Assembly (NCBI GenBank): GCA_027339635.1
Contig: DAHWNZ010000045.1
Coordinates: 1 to 23,253 of the forward strand
Length of the DNA: 23,253 nt
From: AG-12 sp027339635
GTDB taxonomy: Bacteria > Chloroflexota > Dormibacteria > Aeolococcales > Bog-877
Direction: 5' to 3'
The notes below the pieces were generated by a model, which ran no database searches, had not been told where the DNA came from, and saw nothing but the letters and a program-made list of their open reading frames with translations. This document shows, piece by piece, positions 14,866 through 22,818 of this stretch. The position numbers and the translations under genes were made by a program. Every line of letters begins with the position of its first letter. Position 1 is the first letter of the stretch.

Positions 14866-15824
14866 GCCCCATCGTCTACAGCAGCTCATTGGTTGCGGCC
14901 TTCCTGGGCGGCATGCTGGCCCTGTTTGCGCCCTGCTGCATCGTGTCCGTTCTGCCCACGTACACCGCAGCCATGTTGCGGCGCGGGCGCAGCCGCCTTG
15001 TGGAGACGACTGGCGTCTACGCGCTCGGGGTCGCCGTGGTCCTGTTGCCGATAGTCCTGGGGCTGGGCGCACTGGGACACGTCCTGACCCGAGTGCATTC
15101 TGGCCTCTTCGTGGCCGGAGGCTTGGTCATGCTCGGGATGGGGATCCTCGCACTCGCCGGCCGTCACTGGATGCTCCCGATGCCAATGGGGAGCGCGACC
15201 GGGCACCGCGGCGATGGCATTCGCGGTATATTCGTACTCGGGGCTATCTCCGGTGTGGCCAGTTCCTGTTGCGCGCCGGTGCTGGCGGGCGTGCTGGCCC
15301 TTTCCCTCGCGGTGGCCTCGCCCCTATATGCACTCGGGCTCGGGTGGGCCTACGTCCTGGGGATGGTGGCGCCCCTGTTCGTCGCGGCAGTGCTGTGGGA
15401 ACGCTTCCACTGGGACCAGGGCCCCCTGCTTCGCGTCGGCAGAGTCCCTGTACGGCTGGGCCCCTGGCAACGGCAGCTCAGCGACGTGTTGGCCGGCACG
15501 CTCTTCATGCTCATCGCGGCCGGCATGCTGACGGTCGGTCTGAGCGGTGGCAACACCATCACCCCACCGTTTCTCGGGGCCTTCGACACCTGGGCGAGCA
15601 CCCACTTGGGGGTCGTTGTGGGTGGGCTGAGCCACCTTCCGGTGTGGGTGATGGGAGTTGCCCTCCTACTGGTGACGCTGCGGCTCGTGACATGGGCCTG
15701 GCCGCGGCGCCAGCTGCAGGCCACGCATGATGAGGCCGTGGATTCCGTTTCACGGCTGCAGGCCACCACGGGACTCGGGCACGGCACCCTGGGCCCCGAA
15801 CAGGTGCCCGAGGAGACAGCTTGA
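14862..15824 (+). CDS. CcdA/DsbD-type transmembrane electron carrier with two Cys-Cys pairs
   Basis: A polytopic membrane protein (320 aa, about six to eight hydrophobic segments) of the cytochrome c biogenesis/DsbD transmembrane family. It carries reducing equivalents from cytosolic thioredoxin-like proteins to the outside. The first helix contains GGMLALFAPCCIVSVLPTY (16-34) and a later one GVASSCCAPVLAGVLAL (131-147), the expected places for the single redox cysteines (PCxxPxxP and its partner). Here both sites are vicinal pairs, C25-C26 and C136-C137. The partners are probably the anchored redoxin and the glutaredoxin just upstream. The end is a soluble tail of about 45 residues. The start overlaps the previous stop (ATGA). 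A thiophilic metal transporter of related fold is a possible alternative because of the CC pairs. Confidence 0.8.
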   Translation: MSPIVYSSSLVAAFLGGMLALFAPCCIVSVLPTYTAAMLRRGRSRLVETTGVYALGVAVVLLPIVLGLGALGHVLTRVHSGLFVAGGLVMLGMGILALAGRHWMLPMPMGSATGHRGDGIRGIFVLGAISGVASSCCAPVLAGVLALSLAVASPLYALGLGWAYVLGMVAPLFVAAVLWERFHWDQGPLLRVGRVPVRLGPWQRQLSDVLAGTLFMLIAAGMLTVGLSGGNTITPPFLGAFDTWASTHLGVVVGGLSHLPVWVMGVALLLVTLRLVTWAWPRRQLQATHDEAVDSVSRLQATTGLGHGTLGPEQVPEETA

Positions 15825-16858
15825 CCCCCCGGCCGTTGAGCGCCACACCCGAGGCCGGGCCAAGCGGGGGGCCATTCGACGGCGCGAGAGGGGTGCCGGT
15901 CGGAGTCGACCATAGCCCGGGGTCCGGTCTGCGGCTGAACTCCCGGACGATCCAGATCGCGCTGGGGTGTCTGTGGCTACTGGACGGGATCCTGCAACTC
16001 CAGGCACCGATGTTCGGCCGCGGCTTCATCTACGCTATCAACTACAACGACGTGATGAGCCAGCCGGCTGGGCTGGCTCACTTCCTGGTCTCTGTGGTCG
16101 GCATTGTGGAGCCCCATCTGCTCCTCTGGAATCCCCTGTTCGCCGCAACGCAGATCGCGATCGGATTGGGCCTTCTGTATCGCCCCGCGGTCCGTCTGGC
16201 CATCGTGGTCTCGATCGCCTGGGCATTGGTGGTGTGGGTGTTCGGAGAAGGCTTGGGTGGCCTCTTCACAGGGCTGGCCACACTTCTCGGCGGCGCCCCC
16301 GGGCCGGTGCTACTCTATCCACTGATCGGGCTGATCGCCTGGCCGGTCGCAAACGCTCCCGGGCATACTGGCGGGTGGTTGCGCGCGGGGCCCTTGGGGG
16401 AGCGCGGGGCCAGGATCGGTTGGGCTGTGCTGTGGGTGGGCGGCGCGCTCCTCCAGTTGCAGCCCGTCTATCCGTACCCGGCGGTGCTGGCGTCGACGAT
16501 TTCCATGAACCTGGCCAACGGCGAGCCCGCGCCGCTGGCATCCATGGACACGTTCTTGACCCGGATTGTCATCCTGATCGGTGACCCGCTGACATTGGTG
16601 CTGGCTCTGTTGGAGGCCGCGATCGGCCTGGCCGTGCTTCGCCGCTTCCACACGCGGCTGTTCCTCGGCCTGGGGATTGCCGTGTCGATCCTGTTCTGGA
16701 TAGCCGGGCAGAACTTCGGCGGTGTGCTCACAGGGACCGGAACTGACCTGGGTTCAGGGCCCCTCTTCGTTCTGCTCGCTCTCGCGCTGTATCCAGCGGC
16801 TAGGGCCACACTCGGCCACGAGTCGGCCACCCTGAGCGCCGCCGAGGTGACGGCGTGA
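15821..16858 (+). CDS. internally duplicated integral membrane protein (DoxX/MauE-like)
   Basis: A 345-residue membrane protein starting at TTG 15821, with AGGAG at 15811-15815, and overlapping the ccdA stop. The first 40 residues are polar. The rest is two homologous halves, about 45-175 and 199-326. Each begins with a helix ending in LQLQAP or LQLQP, has a 'PL......Q/L..IGL..L.R...RL' middle and closes with W..GE.LGG..TG..T...G.PGP (half 1) or W..GQNFGG..TG..T..G.GP (half 2). Each half has about three to four membrane segments, so the protein looks like a pseudo-dimer. The general look is that of DoxX/MauE-type four-helix proteins that accompany thiol redox or quinone enzymes; I cannot name it precisely. 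Position at the end of the redox operon suggests it is an electron source or partner for CcdA. Confidence 0.68.
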   Translation: MTPRPLSATPEAGPSGGPFDGARGVPVGVDHSPGSGLRLNSRTIQIALGCLWLLDGILQLQAPMFGRGFIYAINYNDVMSQPAGLAHFLVSVVGIVEPHLLLWNPLFAATQIAIGLGLLYRPAVRLAIVVSIAWALVVWVFGEGLGGLFTGLATLLGGAPGPVLLYPLIGLIAWPVANAPGHTGGWLRAGPLGERGARIGWAVLWVGGALLQLQPVYPYPAVLASTISMNLANGEPAPLASMDTFLTRIVILIGDPLTLVLALLEAAIGLAVLRRFHTRLFLGLGIAVSILFWIAGQNFGGVLTGTGTDLGSGPLFVLLALALYPAARATLGHESATLSAAEVTA

Positions 16859-16947
16859 AGGGCGGTCCACCACCAAGTCCAGCCCCACCCAGGCTTTGGC
16901 CTGCGACGTCAGCCACTTCATCGAGTTCTCAGTAGAAAGGAGAAAAC

Positions 16948-17433
<486 letters not shown>

Positions 17434-17458
17434 TCGGCCCCAGGCTCGCTCCACCCCT

Positions 17459-17474
17459 GGGCTCGGTTGAGCCC
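17459..17474 (+). terminator. short hairpin after the metal-binding gene
   Basis: GGGCTC (17459-17464) and GAGCCC (17469-17474) form a 6-bp stem with a 4-base loop, 26 bases after the stop codon. There is no T-tract, so it is a weak terminator candidate. Confidence 0.35.
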
Positions 17475-17554
17475 ACTGACCAGGCCGCGGAAGACTTCCA
17501 TCGCCCGCGGCTCTGGAACGCGCCTGACAACAGAGGCCAAGAGGAGGTGCGGCG

Positions 17555-17620
17555 ATGATGACGGGAGTCTGGTCGGGTGGGTTCTGGCCGATGCTGCTGA
17601 TCATGCCGGTAATGATGCTG
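17555..17620 (+). pseudogene. small membrane protein gene cut by the IS1595 insertion
   Basis: A strong GAGGAGG (17541-17547) precedes ATG 17555. The first 22 codons encode a hydrophobic start (GVWSGGFWPMLLIMPVMML) before the IS terminal repeat begins at 17621; beyond it the frame reads IS sequence. It resembles the first membrane segment of small SHOCT-type proteins. No continuation is visible on the far side of the IS. Confidence 0.6.
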
Positions 17621-18737
17621 AGTGGTTCTCCATCTCAGTGCTGTAAAGCCAACCGACCTGGGCTTTGCTTGCGCCAGGGTCGGTCGAGGGGCGGACCCGC
17701 CAGGCTGTCGCAGCGAACCCGCTTGTCGGGAGGAGGCACGGACATGGTCCTGCGGGTGACGCCAGGGCTGGCCACGAGAGAGCGGTACGTGCGGGGCTGA
17801 GCTTCTACCGCCTGTTCGAGGAGCTGGTAGAAGAGCATGCCCCGGGCACGTGAGCGCCTCCGGTTGAAGCGAAACACGAACTCGTCGAGGTATGCCTGCA
17901 GGTGACCGGGCTTCACCCCGCCTTGGTGGGTGCCGAGGAGCCAGCGTTTGGCCAGTGAGGCGACGAGGTGGACGCCGGGGAGCACCTCGTGGGCCTTCGA
18001 TCCCGAGCCCGAGACCACGAAGGGCTCGTGGACGTAGTCGTCCGCGCAGGCGCTCGGGTAGGCGGACCACCCGTCGCTTATGACCGTCGATCCTGACTCG
18101 ACGTGGTCGAGTAGGAACCGCCGGAGCACCTCGGCGCTCGCATCCTCGATGATCTCAAGACGACAGCGCCCGAATCCTCGCCCCATTCGTTCGACGGCGA
18201 CTTCGACCAGGGTCTTCCCGAGCGCGCCCCGACCGGGCCTGCCGGGCTCTGGGCCGCCGAGGATCGTCTCATCGACCTCGACGCTGCCAGAGAGCCGGTC
18301 CCGTCCTCGCCGGACCATGGCCGTGCGGTAGCGGTGCAGCATGGCCCAGGCCGTCTGCTCGGAGCCAATGCCGAGCTGACGCTTCAGTCCGAGCGCTGAG
18401 ATCCCGTTCTTCTCGCTCGTCATGTACCACGCGGCAGCGAACCAGACGGTGAGCGGCGTCCGCGTCCCGTGGAAGATCGTGCCGGCGGTCACCGACGCCC
18501 GACGCGCGCAGGCGGCGCAGAACCATCGGCCGTCCCCGTAACGCCAAGCGACCCCTGGACCGCAGCGCGGGCAGACGAAGCCGTCTGGCCACCGCAGCCA
18601 GTCGAGGTAGTCCAGGCACGCCATGTCATCAGGAAACCAGGCGAGCAGGTCGCCGAAGGAGGCCGGGTAGTCCACGCCTGCCCTGGGGGAAGCCCGCGAC
18701 ACGCCGACAGCCTACAGCACTGAGATGGAGAACCACT
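17621..18737 (-). mobile_element. IS1595-family insertion sequence with 25-bp perfect terminal repeats
   Basis: Bases 17621-17645 and 18713-18737 are exact reverse complements (outer ends AGTGGTTCTCC), enclosing one transposase gene on the minus strand. The total length of 1117 bp fits the family. The true tip may be GG at 17624/18734. No 8-bp target duplication is seen with either boundary, so one flank has probably been lost or rearranged. Confidence 0.92.
17635..18702 (-). CDS. IS1595-family (ISXO2-like) transposase
   Basis: A 355-residue DDE transposase from GTG 18702, which gives the usual 'MSRASPRAGVDYP' start. It has a zinc ribbon with C44/C47 and C62/C65 (CPRCG, CAAC). The catalytic domain has VEVDETILGG (141-150, D144), VISDGWSAYP (207-216, D210), AKRWLLGTHQGGVKPGHLQAYLDEFVFRFN (251-280) and E274 as the likely third acidic residue. 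The gene is complete and its stop codon lies inside the left terminal repeat, so the element looks capable of moving. It shares the domain order of the transposase at 11387-12484, but the two differ along their length and arrived separately. Confidence 0.93.
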   Translation of the reverse strand: MSRASPRAGVDYPASFGDLLAWFPDDMACLDYLDWLRWPDGFVCPRCGPGVAWRYGDGRWFCAACARRASVTAGTIFHGTRTPLTVWFAAAWYMTSEKNGISALGLKRQLGIGSEQTAWAMLHRYRTAMVRRGRDRLSGSVEVDETILGGPEPGRPGRGALGKTLVEVAVERMGRGFGRCRLEIIEDASAEVLRRFLLDHVESGSTVISDGWSAYPSACADDYVHEPFVVSGSGSKAHEVLPGVHLVASLAKRWLLGTHQGGVKPGHLQAYLDEFVFRFNRRRSRARGMLFYQLLEQAVEAQPRTYRSLVASPGVTRRTMSVPPPDKRVRCDSLAGPPLDRPWRKQSPGRLALQH

Positions 18738-19237
18738 AGAAACGGATCCTCACCGTCGCCGACAACCTGCCGCGTGGGAGCAGCACCCGGAATGGATTTA
18801 CGGGCGGAGGTGAGCCGCGTGACTTGGCTGAGCGGATCGGAGTCCTCACCTTGCGCGGGATACGTCAGCGTGCGCTTCATGACAGTCGCAACCGGTGCAC
18901 CTGGTAGCACTTGCGGTCTCTACGCGACGCAGTTGGCGAAGTCCAAACTTACTTCACAGGCCCGACATGACCGGCGTTCGAACCCCAACGCAATTAGTCG
19001 ATGGAGACCGGGTGCTGTCGTTCCCGGCGCAACCCCAACGATCTTGCTCGCCGGGATGGGATTGCGCGCGAACCAGGGCAGCCAAGTCGATCCGCTTGAG
19101 CGGTGGAGCCAAGCCGTGCATCCCCCATAGGTCACGCTACAGTGGACCATGCCGGGTCGCGGGTGGAGGGTGCCGTTTGGCGCCCTGGGAGCGTGCAGTG
19201 TCGGGACGCCAGGATTAGCGAGTTGAGGTGAGTGGTG
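18738..19237. other. 500-bp stretch without a supportable gene
   Basis: Open frames occur on both strands, but none has a ribosome-binding site together with protein-like sequence. AACCCCAACG appears twice (about 18979 and 19031) and a TTCGAA palindrome lies near 18975; neither forms a tRNA. The stretch directly follows the IS and may be decayed DNA. Confidence 0.4.
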
Positions 19238-19438
19238 ATGAAGTGTATGGTTGATGCCAAGTCCGGTATCGACAAAGACGCTGTGGCAGTCTGCCACGAC
19301 TGCGGTGCCGGGGTGTGCCTCGTACATGTGACGCAGCGTCACGTGGTGGAAGCGCCGACCGGTATGGCCGGATCAGGGCGGTCACATACGGTGTACGTCT
19401 GCCCGACTTGCCATGCCGAGTGGCCAGGCCCCGAGTAG
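19238..19438 (+). CDS. DUF2180-type small zinc-binding protein
   Basis: A 66-residue protein with the DUF2180 pattern: MKC at the start, DAVAVCHDCGAGVCLVH (14-30) and a final YVCPTC (53-58). Cysteines C3, C19, C22, C27, C55 and C58 with H30 are enough for two zinc sites of treble-clef or B-box type. I chose ATG 19238 because GAGGTGAG (19225-19232) is well spaced and homology begins with MKC; two GTGs lie just upstream in frame. It stands alone with its own strong terminator. Function is unknown; proximity to CsoR and a YHS permease suggests a role in metal handling or sensing. Confidence 0.72.
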   Translation: MKCMVDAKSGIDKDAVAVCHDCGAGVCLVHVTQRHVVEAPTGMAGSGRSHTVYVCPTCHAEWPGPE

Positions 19439-19452
19439 CCGGCGTCAGTGGC

Positions 19453-19484
19453 GGGTCGGCCCCGCGGCGCCGCGAGGCCGACCC
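19453..19484 (+). terminator. strong hairpin after the DUF2180 gene
   Basis: GGGTCGGCC (19453-19461) pairs perfectly with GGCCGACCC (19476-19484). The loop contains the palindrome CGCGGCGCCGCG (19463-19474). It lies 14 bases past the stop and is followed by ATCTCTC. Confidence 0.75.
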
Positions 19485-19813
19485 ATCTCTCAAGGGGCTT
19501 GTTGGTGGGCTGGTTGGGACGAATGTACGATCCGCAGCGCTCCGGTTAGCCGGCTCCATCGTGGAGTCTGGCCCCGCCTAGTACTGGTGCAGGCTGAAGT
19601 GGGTCACCCAACTTGCCCGCCAGCAGAGTCGGCGAAGTATGATCACCCTGTGCCAGTTGTGTGGTGGCGGCACCAGCTCATCCGTGCTGGCGAGAGGGTC
19701 CCCGCCTTGGACTGCGCTCGAAGGAACGCGGAGACGATTAGTGGTAGGTCCGCTTCCAAACCTGGTGTCTTGAGGCGGGACTGTCACACCTCTGGCGAGC
19801 GCCACGGAGTGAT
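19485..19813. other. intergenic stretch before the csoR promoter
   Basis: I see no gene. A 44-codon frame from an ATG near 19638 has a cysteine pair (CQLC) near its start but no ribosome-binding site, so I do not annotate it. Confidence 0.35.
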
Positions 19814-19845
19814 TACCCACCCCACTCGGGGTGGGGTGGTATGAT
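19814..19845 (+). promoter_or_regulatory. CsoR-type operator and promoter
   Basis: CCCACCCC (19816-19823) and GGGGTGGG (19828-19835) form an 8-bp dyad with centre ACTC, a C-tract/G-tract layout typical of CsoR-family operators. TATGAT (19840-19845) is a -10 element just downstream. The csoR start codon follows at 19863, so the gene is probably autoregulated. Confidence 0.62.
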
Positions 19846-19862
19846 CAATTGGAGTCGATGAG

Positions 19863-20261
19863 ATGGTCGAGACTTACAAGCGAGATGCCCTGGTCCGACT
19901 CAAGACCGTTCGCGGGCATCTCGACGCGGTGCTCGGCATGGTTGAGGCCGAGCGTTACTGCCCTGAGGTGATGAAACAGGTTGCGGCACTTCAAGCCTCG
20001 CTTGAGAAGGTCAACCGTCTCCTCCTGCGCAATCACCTTGAGACGTGTGTGTCCGAGGCCATCCAAACCGGGAGAGGCCGCGAGAAGATCGACGAGCTGA
20101 TGGAAGCTCTCCGCTTCAACTCCAGCCTCACCGACTTCCGCCAGTCGGCAGACGTGCTCACACTCAAGCCCATGGCAGAGGATCCCGACGGAGTGCTGAA
20201 CGCCGCCCCAGTCGAGGAGATGGGCCATCAGACGCGCCCTCGTCGGCAGAGATCCACATGA
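19863..20261 (+). CDS. csoR: CsoR-family metal-sensing repressor
   Basis: A 132-residue all-helical repressor of the CsoR/RcnR/FrmR family. KRDALVRLKTVRGHLDAVLGMVE (6-28) is the DNA-facing first helix. ERYCPEVMKQV gives C33 and HLETC gives H58 and C62, the C-H-C set that binds Cu(I) in CsoR. Y32 and a glutamate near 81 match the outer-sphere residues of copper sensors. About 40 C-terminal residues after 92 are an unstructured extension. GGAG (19851-19854) serves ATG 19863. Copper is the best-supported ligand; other thiophilic metals or persulfide (CstR-like) cannot be excluded. A C/G dyad lies in its own promoter, and the likely target downstream is the permease. Confidence 0.86.
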   Translation: MVETYKRDALVRLKTVRGHLDAVLGMVEAERYCPEVMKQVAALQASLEKVNRLLLRNHLETCVSEAIQTGRGREKIDELMEALRFNSSLTDFRQSADVLTLKPMAEDPDGVLNAAPVEEMGHQTRPRRQRST

Positions 20262-20520
20262 CATCGTGGTGCGACCAGCCAGACGGCCCTGGTCAGGTGC
20301 AGGCTCGTTATGGTACTGCGCGAGTTCCTTGTGAGACCTGGCTCATGCGGAGTCCGGGGCGGGCTCGCCCGGTCACGTGGCACAGCGACGGCCGCCCGCG
20401 GCGGGAAGGTTGTGAACGCCGTGGCGGTGCCGATGTAGAGCCGCTCGGTCAGTGCCTCAATCGGCAGCCGATGGCGATGGGAGCAACGAGAGCGGAACCT
20501 CGATCCAGGACGTTGGCGTG

Positions 20521-22053
20521 ATGTTCGTTCTCGACAGCATCGCACGCAGCCTCCAGGAAGCGTTCTTCATGTTCTGGGCGACCCTCTGGGCCCTTGTTCT
20601 GGGTTTCGGCCTGTCCGGAGCTGTGCAGGCCTTCGTCTCGCGTGAGCAGATGCAGGGGGTGCTCGGTGACCACCGGCCGCGCACAATAGCGAAGGCATCC
20701 TTTTTCGGGGTGGTCAGCTCGTCATGTTCCTATGCGGCGAGCGCCCTCGCCAAGTCGCTGTTCGCCAAGGGCGCCGACTTCACGAGCGCCATGATCTTCA
20801 TGATCGCAAGCACGAACTTGGTGGTCGAGCTTGGCATCGTCATGTGGTTGCTGATCGGCTGGCAGTTCGCCGTCGCCGAGTTCGTCGGCGGTGCGATCAT
20901 GATCGTCCTTCTGGCCATTGTTCTGCCGCGGGTCGTGCCTGCGGGGTGGGTTACCCCGGCGCGCGACGGGCTCAACGCGGGTCGGGACGGATCTGGCGAG
21001 CACGCCGCGCACGGGATGGCTGCAGACGACGGAGATGCAGCCCTTGGCACACTGGGCCGCAAACGTTTCCTCACCCGCGCGGGGTGGTCGAACGCGGCCG
21101 GGTACACGATCAGCGACCTCACCATGCTGCGCAGGGAGATGGCCGGGGGCTACATCATCGCCGGGTTCCTCGCCATCCTGGTTCCAGAGGCGGTTTGGCG
21201 TGCCCTGTTCATCACCGGACACGGGTTCGGATCCAGCGTCGAGAACGTGGTCCTGGGACCTCTTATCGCGGTCATCAGCTTTGTCTGCTCAGTGGGGAAC
21301 GTCCCGCTCGCAGCGGCTCTGTGGAAGGGCGGGATCAGCTTCGGCGGTGTCATCTCGTTCGTGTTCGCCGATCTCATCACGCTGCCCCTGCTCCTGATCT
21401 ACCGCAAGTACTACGGGATGAAGATCACGCTTCGCCTGCTGGCGGCGTTCTGGGCGGTGATGAGCATCAGCGGGCTGATCACCGAGTACCTGCTCAAGGC
21501 GGTGGGGTTGGTGCCCACGGGCCGGCCGACGAACATCGTCCCCCTCGGCTTCCATCTCGACTACACGAGTGTTCTCAATGTTGTTGCCCTACTCGTGTTC
21601 GGGTATCTTTACTGGCTCTATCGCAACCGGGACCGCCTCGGTGGCGGCTCCGCCTACGCCAAGGATGTCGTATGTGGTATGCAGGTGCAGAAGTCGATGG
21701 CGCCGGCCACCGCCTTCCACGCGGGCAGGGCGTTCTACTTCTGCTCGGACGGCTGCCACGACCGGTTCGTCGTCAATCCAACCCGATTCGCCGCGGGTGA
21801 CAAAGCCGAAGCGATGAGTGGTGGCGGAAATACAGGATCCAGCGCGAAAGGAGCTACACGCGACCCTGTCTGCGGCATGACCGTAGACGCCGCCGCCGCT
21901 GCCGGGCATGCCAGCTATGCGGGCCGGGAGTACTACTTCTGCTCGACTGGCTGCGGGGACAAGTTCACCGAGAGCCCCGAGGACTTCCTGGACCGGGACA
22001 GTGCTCCGCCCGGTGGTCATCAACACGGGCAGGCAGGCCGACACAGTCCTTAA
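20521..22053 (+). CDS. DUF318/ArsP-type permease with two C-terminal YHS domains
   Basis: A 510-residue membrane permease followed by two metal-binding domains. The membrane part (1-370) has the DUF318 pattern twice: SSSCSYAASALAKSLFAKGA (67-86) with IFMIASTNLVVELGI, and FVCSVGNVPLAAALWKGGI (254-272) with a following SFVFADLI. The halves are separated by a soluble loop (about 145-185). Two YHS domains follow: DVVCGMQV...FYFCSDGCHDRF (382-416) and DPVCGMTV...YYFCSTGCGDKF (448-482), each with the C..C/C...C metal ligands. The protein ends in a His-rich tail. Related proteins export organoarsenicals or other toxic metals. ATG 20521 is the usual start for the family; GTG 20518 with AGGA (20507-20510) is possible. 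It lies 259 bp after csoR, its probable regulator. Confidence 0.87.
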   Translation: MFVLDSIARSLQEAFFMFWATLWALVLGFGLSGAVQAFVSREQMQGVLGDHRPRTIAKASFFGVVSSSCSYAASALAKSLFAKGADFTSAMIFMIASTNLVVELGIVMWLLIGWQFAVAEFVGGAIMIVLLAIVLPRVVPAGWVTPARDGLNAGRDGSGEHAAHGMAADDGDAALGTLGRKRFLTRAGWSNAAGYTISDLTMLRREMAGGYIIAGFLAILVPEAVWRALFITGHGFGSSVENVVLGPLIAVISFVCSVGNVPLAAALWKGGISFGGVISFVFADLITLPLLLIYRKYYGMKITLRLLAAFWAVMSISGLITEYLLKAVGLVPTGRPTNIVPLGFHLDYTSVLNVVALLVFGYLYWLYRNRDRLGGGSAYAKDVVCGMQVQKSMAPATAFHAGRAFYFCSDGCHDRFVVNPTRFAAGDKAEAMSGGGNTGSSAKGATRDPVCGMTVDAAAAAGHASYAGREYYFCSTGCGDKFTESPEDFLDRDSAPPGGHQHGQAGRHSP

Positions 22054-22147
22054 CTTGGAGCGGATGGAGGTGCTGACACGGCGGGCGCGCTGCCAACCCC
22101 CGACCGCCAAGAGCTGACGGCCACTCCGGTGAGAAACGCTCCGTACC

Positions 22148-22687
22148 TCAAGTTGGCCCGGGCTGAAAGGTGCTGATAGCGAGCCAGCCGCAGATCGCCA
22201 TGTGGACACGGACTGGAAGGGCAAGCGTGATGGGGGAGCGGCTGCCGCCCACGCCGACCTTGATGGCGGTCACCGCAGTGGCAGCGGTGACACAGCTGCC
22301 GCCGCCGGTAGCCGGCTGCTCGAGGCCCCATGCGATGTTCACGACCGCTGTCCCAGGGACGGGTCCACCAGAAGGTGCGGGGGCCATCCCGGCTTCCAGA
22401 ACGATCCGCGAGGCGCTGGTCGCTGGCAACGGGGCGGTGCGTGCCTGATAGGCAACCGGCTGGCCACCGCTTCCCACCAGCGTGATCCCGGGTTTCCCTT
22501 CAACACCGCATGTCTGGAGCGAGCGATCCGCGAAGGTGAGCACCGCAATTGCGACGCCATTGGGAACACTCAGGATAGACCCGAATGCGGCCACGAGCTG
22601 GTGGTCTGCGCAGGCAGGCACCCGCGCATAGCTGGTGCCCGCGGGGCTGTGGGGAACGGCGCCACAGCCGGCCAACACGGCTAGCAT
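22148..22687 (-). CDS. DUF4232-like lipoprotein, N-terminus uncertain
   Basis: An exported protein of about 180 residues or slightly more. A hydrophobic signal ends in the lipobox LAGC (LAPLPAILMLAVLAGCGA), after which the mature part begins. That part has PACADHQLVAAFG, SLQTCGVEGKPGI and SCVTAATAVTAIKVGVGG, the paired-cysteine beta-sandwich look of DUF4232. ATG 22687 falls inside the hydrophobic core and no ATG, GTG or TTG lies closer upstream in frame, so the true start is a rare codon (a CTG lies at 22735) or the 5' end is damaged. It follows the Lgt-like gene on the same strand, 131 bp away, which fits since Lgt attaches lipid to such proteins. Function is unknown. Confidence 0.6.
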   Translation of the reverse strand: MLAVLAGCGAVPHSPAGTSYARVPACADHQLVAAFGSILSVPNGVAIAVLTFADRSLQTCGVEGKPGITLVGSGGQPVAYQARTAPLPATSASRIVLEAGMAPAPSGGPVPGTAVVNIAWGLEQPATGGGSCVTAATAVTAIKVGVGGSRSPITLALPVRVHMAICGWLAISTFQPGPT

Positions 22688-22818
22688 GAGAATGGCGGGA
22701 AGCGGGGCGAGCCTCTCGGAACTTGTGTTCTGCAGGTCAGAGGGACATTGGTCGCCCCCGGCGCGACGAGTGGAACGTGGCGCCTTCCAGAGTCGGAGTC
22801 GGCGGTGATGGATGATGG

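Noticed and set aside
16859..16947. Minus-strand stretch reading MKWLTSQAKAWVGLDLVVD, possibly a transposase scrap
   Set aside because: Only about 20 residues, no other motif, and it overlaps the 5' leader of the metal-binding gene; too little to call.
17613..18745. 8-bp target-site duplication around the second IS
   Set aside because: Flanking bases do not match for tips at 17621/18737 or 17624/18734.
18970..19040. GTTCGAACCCC resembling a tRNA T-loop
   Set aside because: No acceptor, D or anticodon stems can be formed around it on either strand.
20724..21800. 358-codon plus-strand frame inside the permease gene
   Set aside because: Arg/Gly/His-rich shadow; the overlapping frame encodes a clear permease with YHS domains.
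22050..22154. AACTTG/CAAGTT inverted repeat between the permease and the lipoprotein gene as a shared terminator
   Set aside because: Arms are 6 bp and about 90 bp apart with mismatches beyond; too weak for a terminator.
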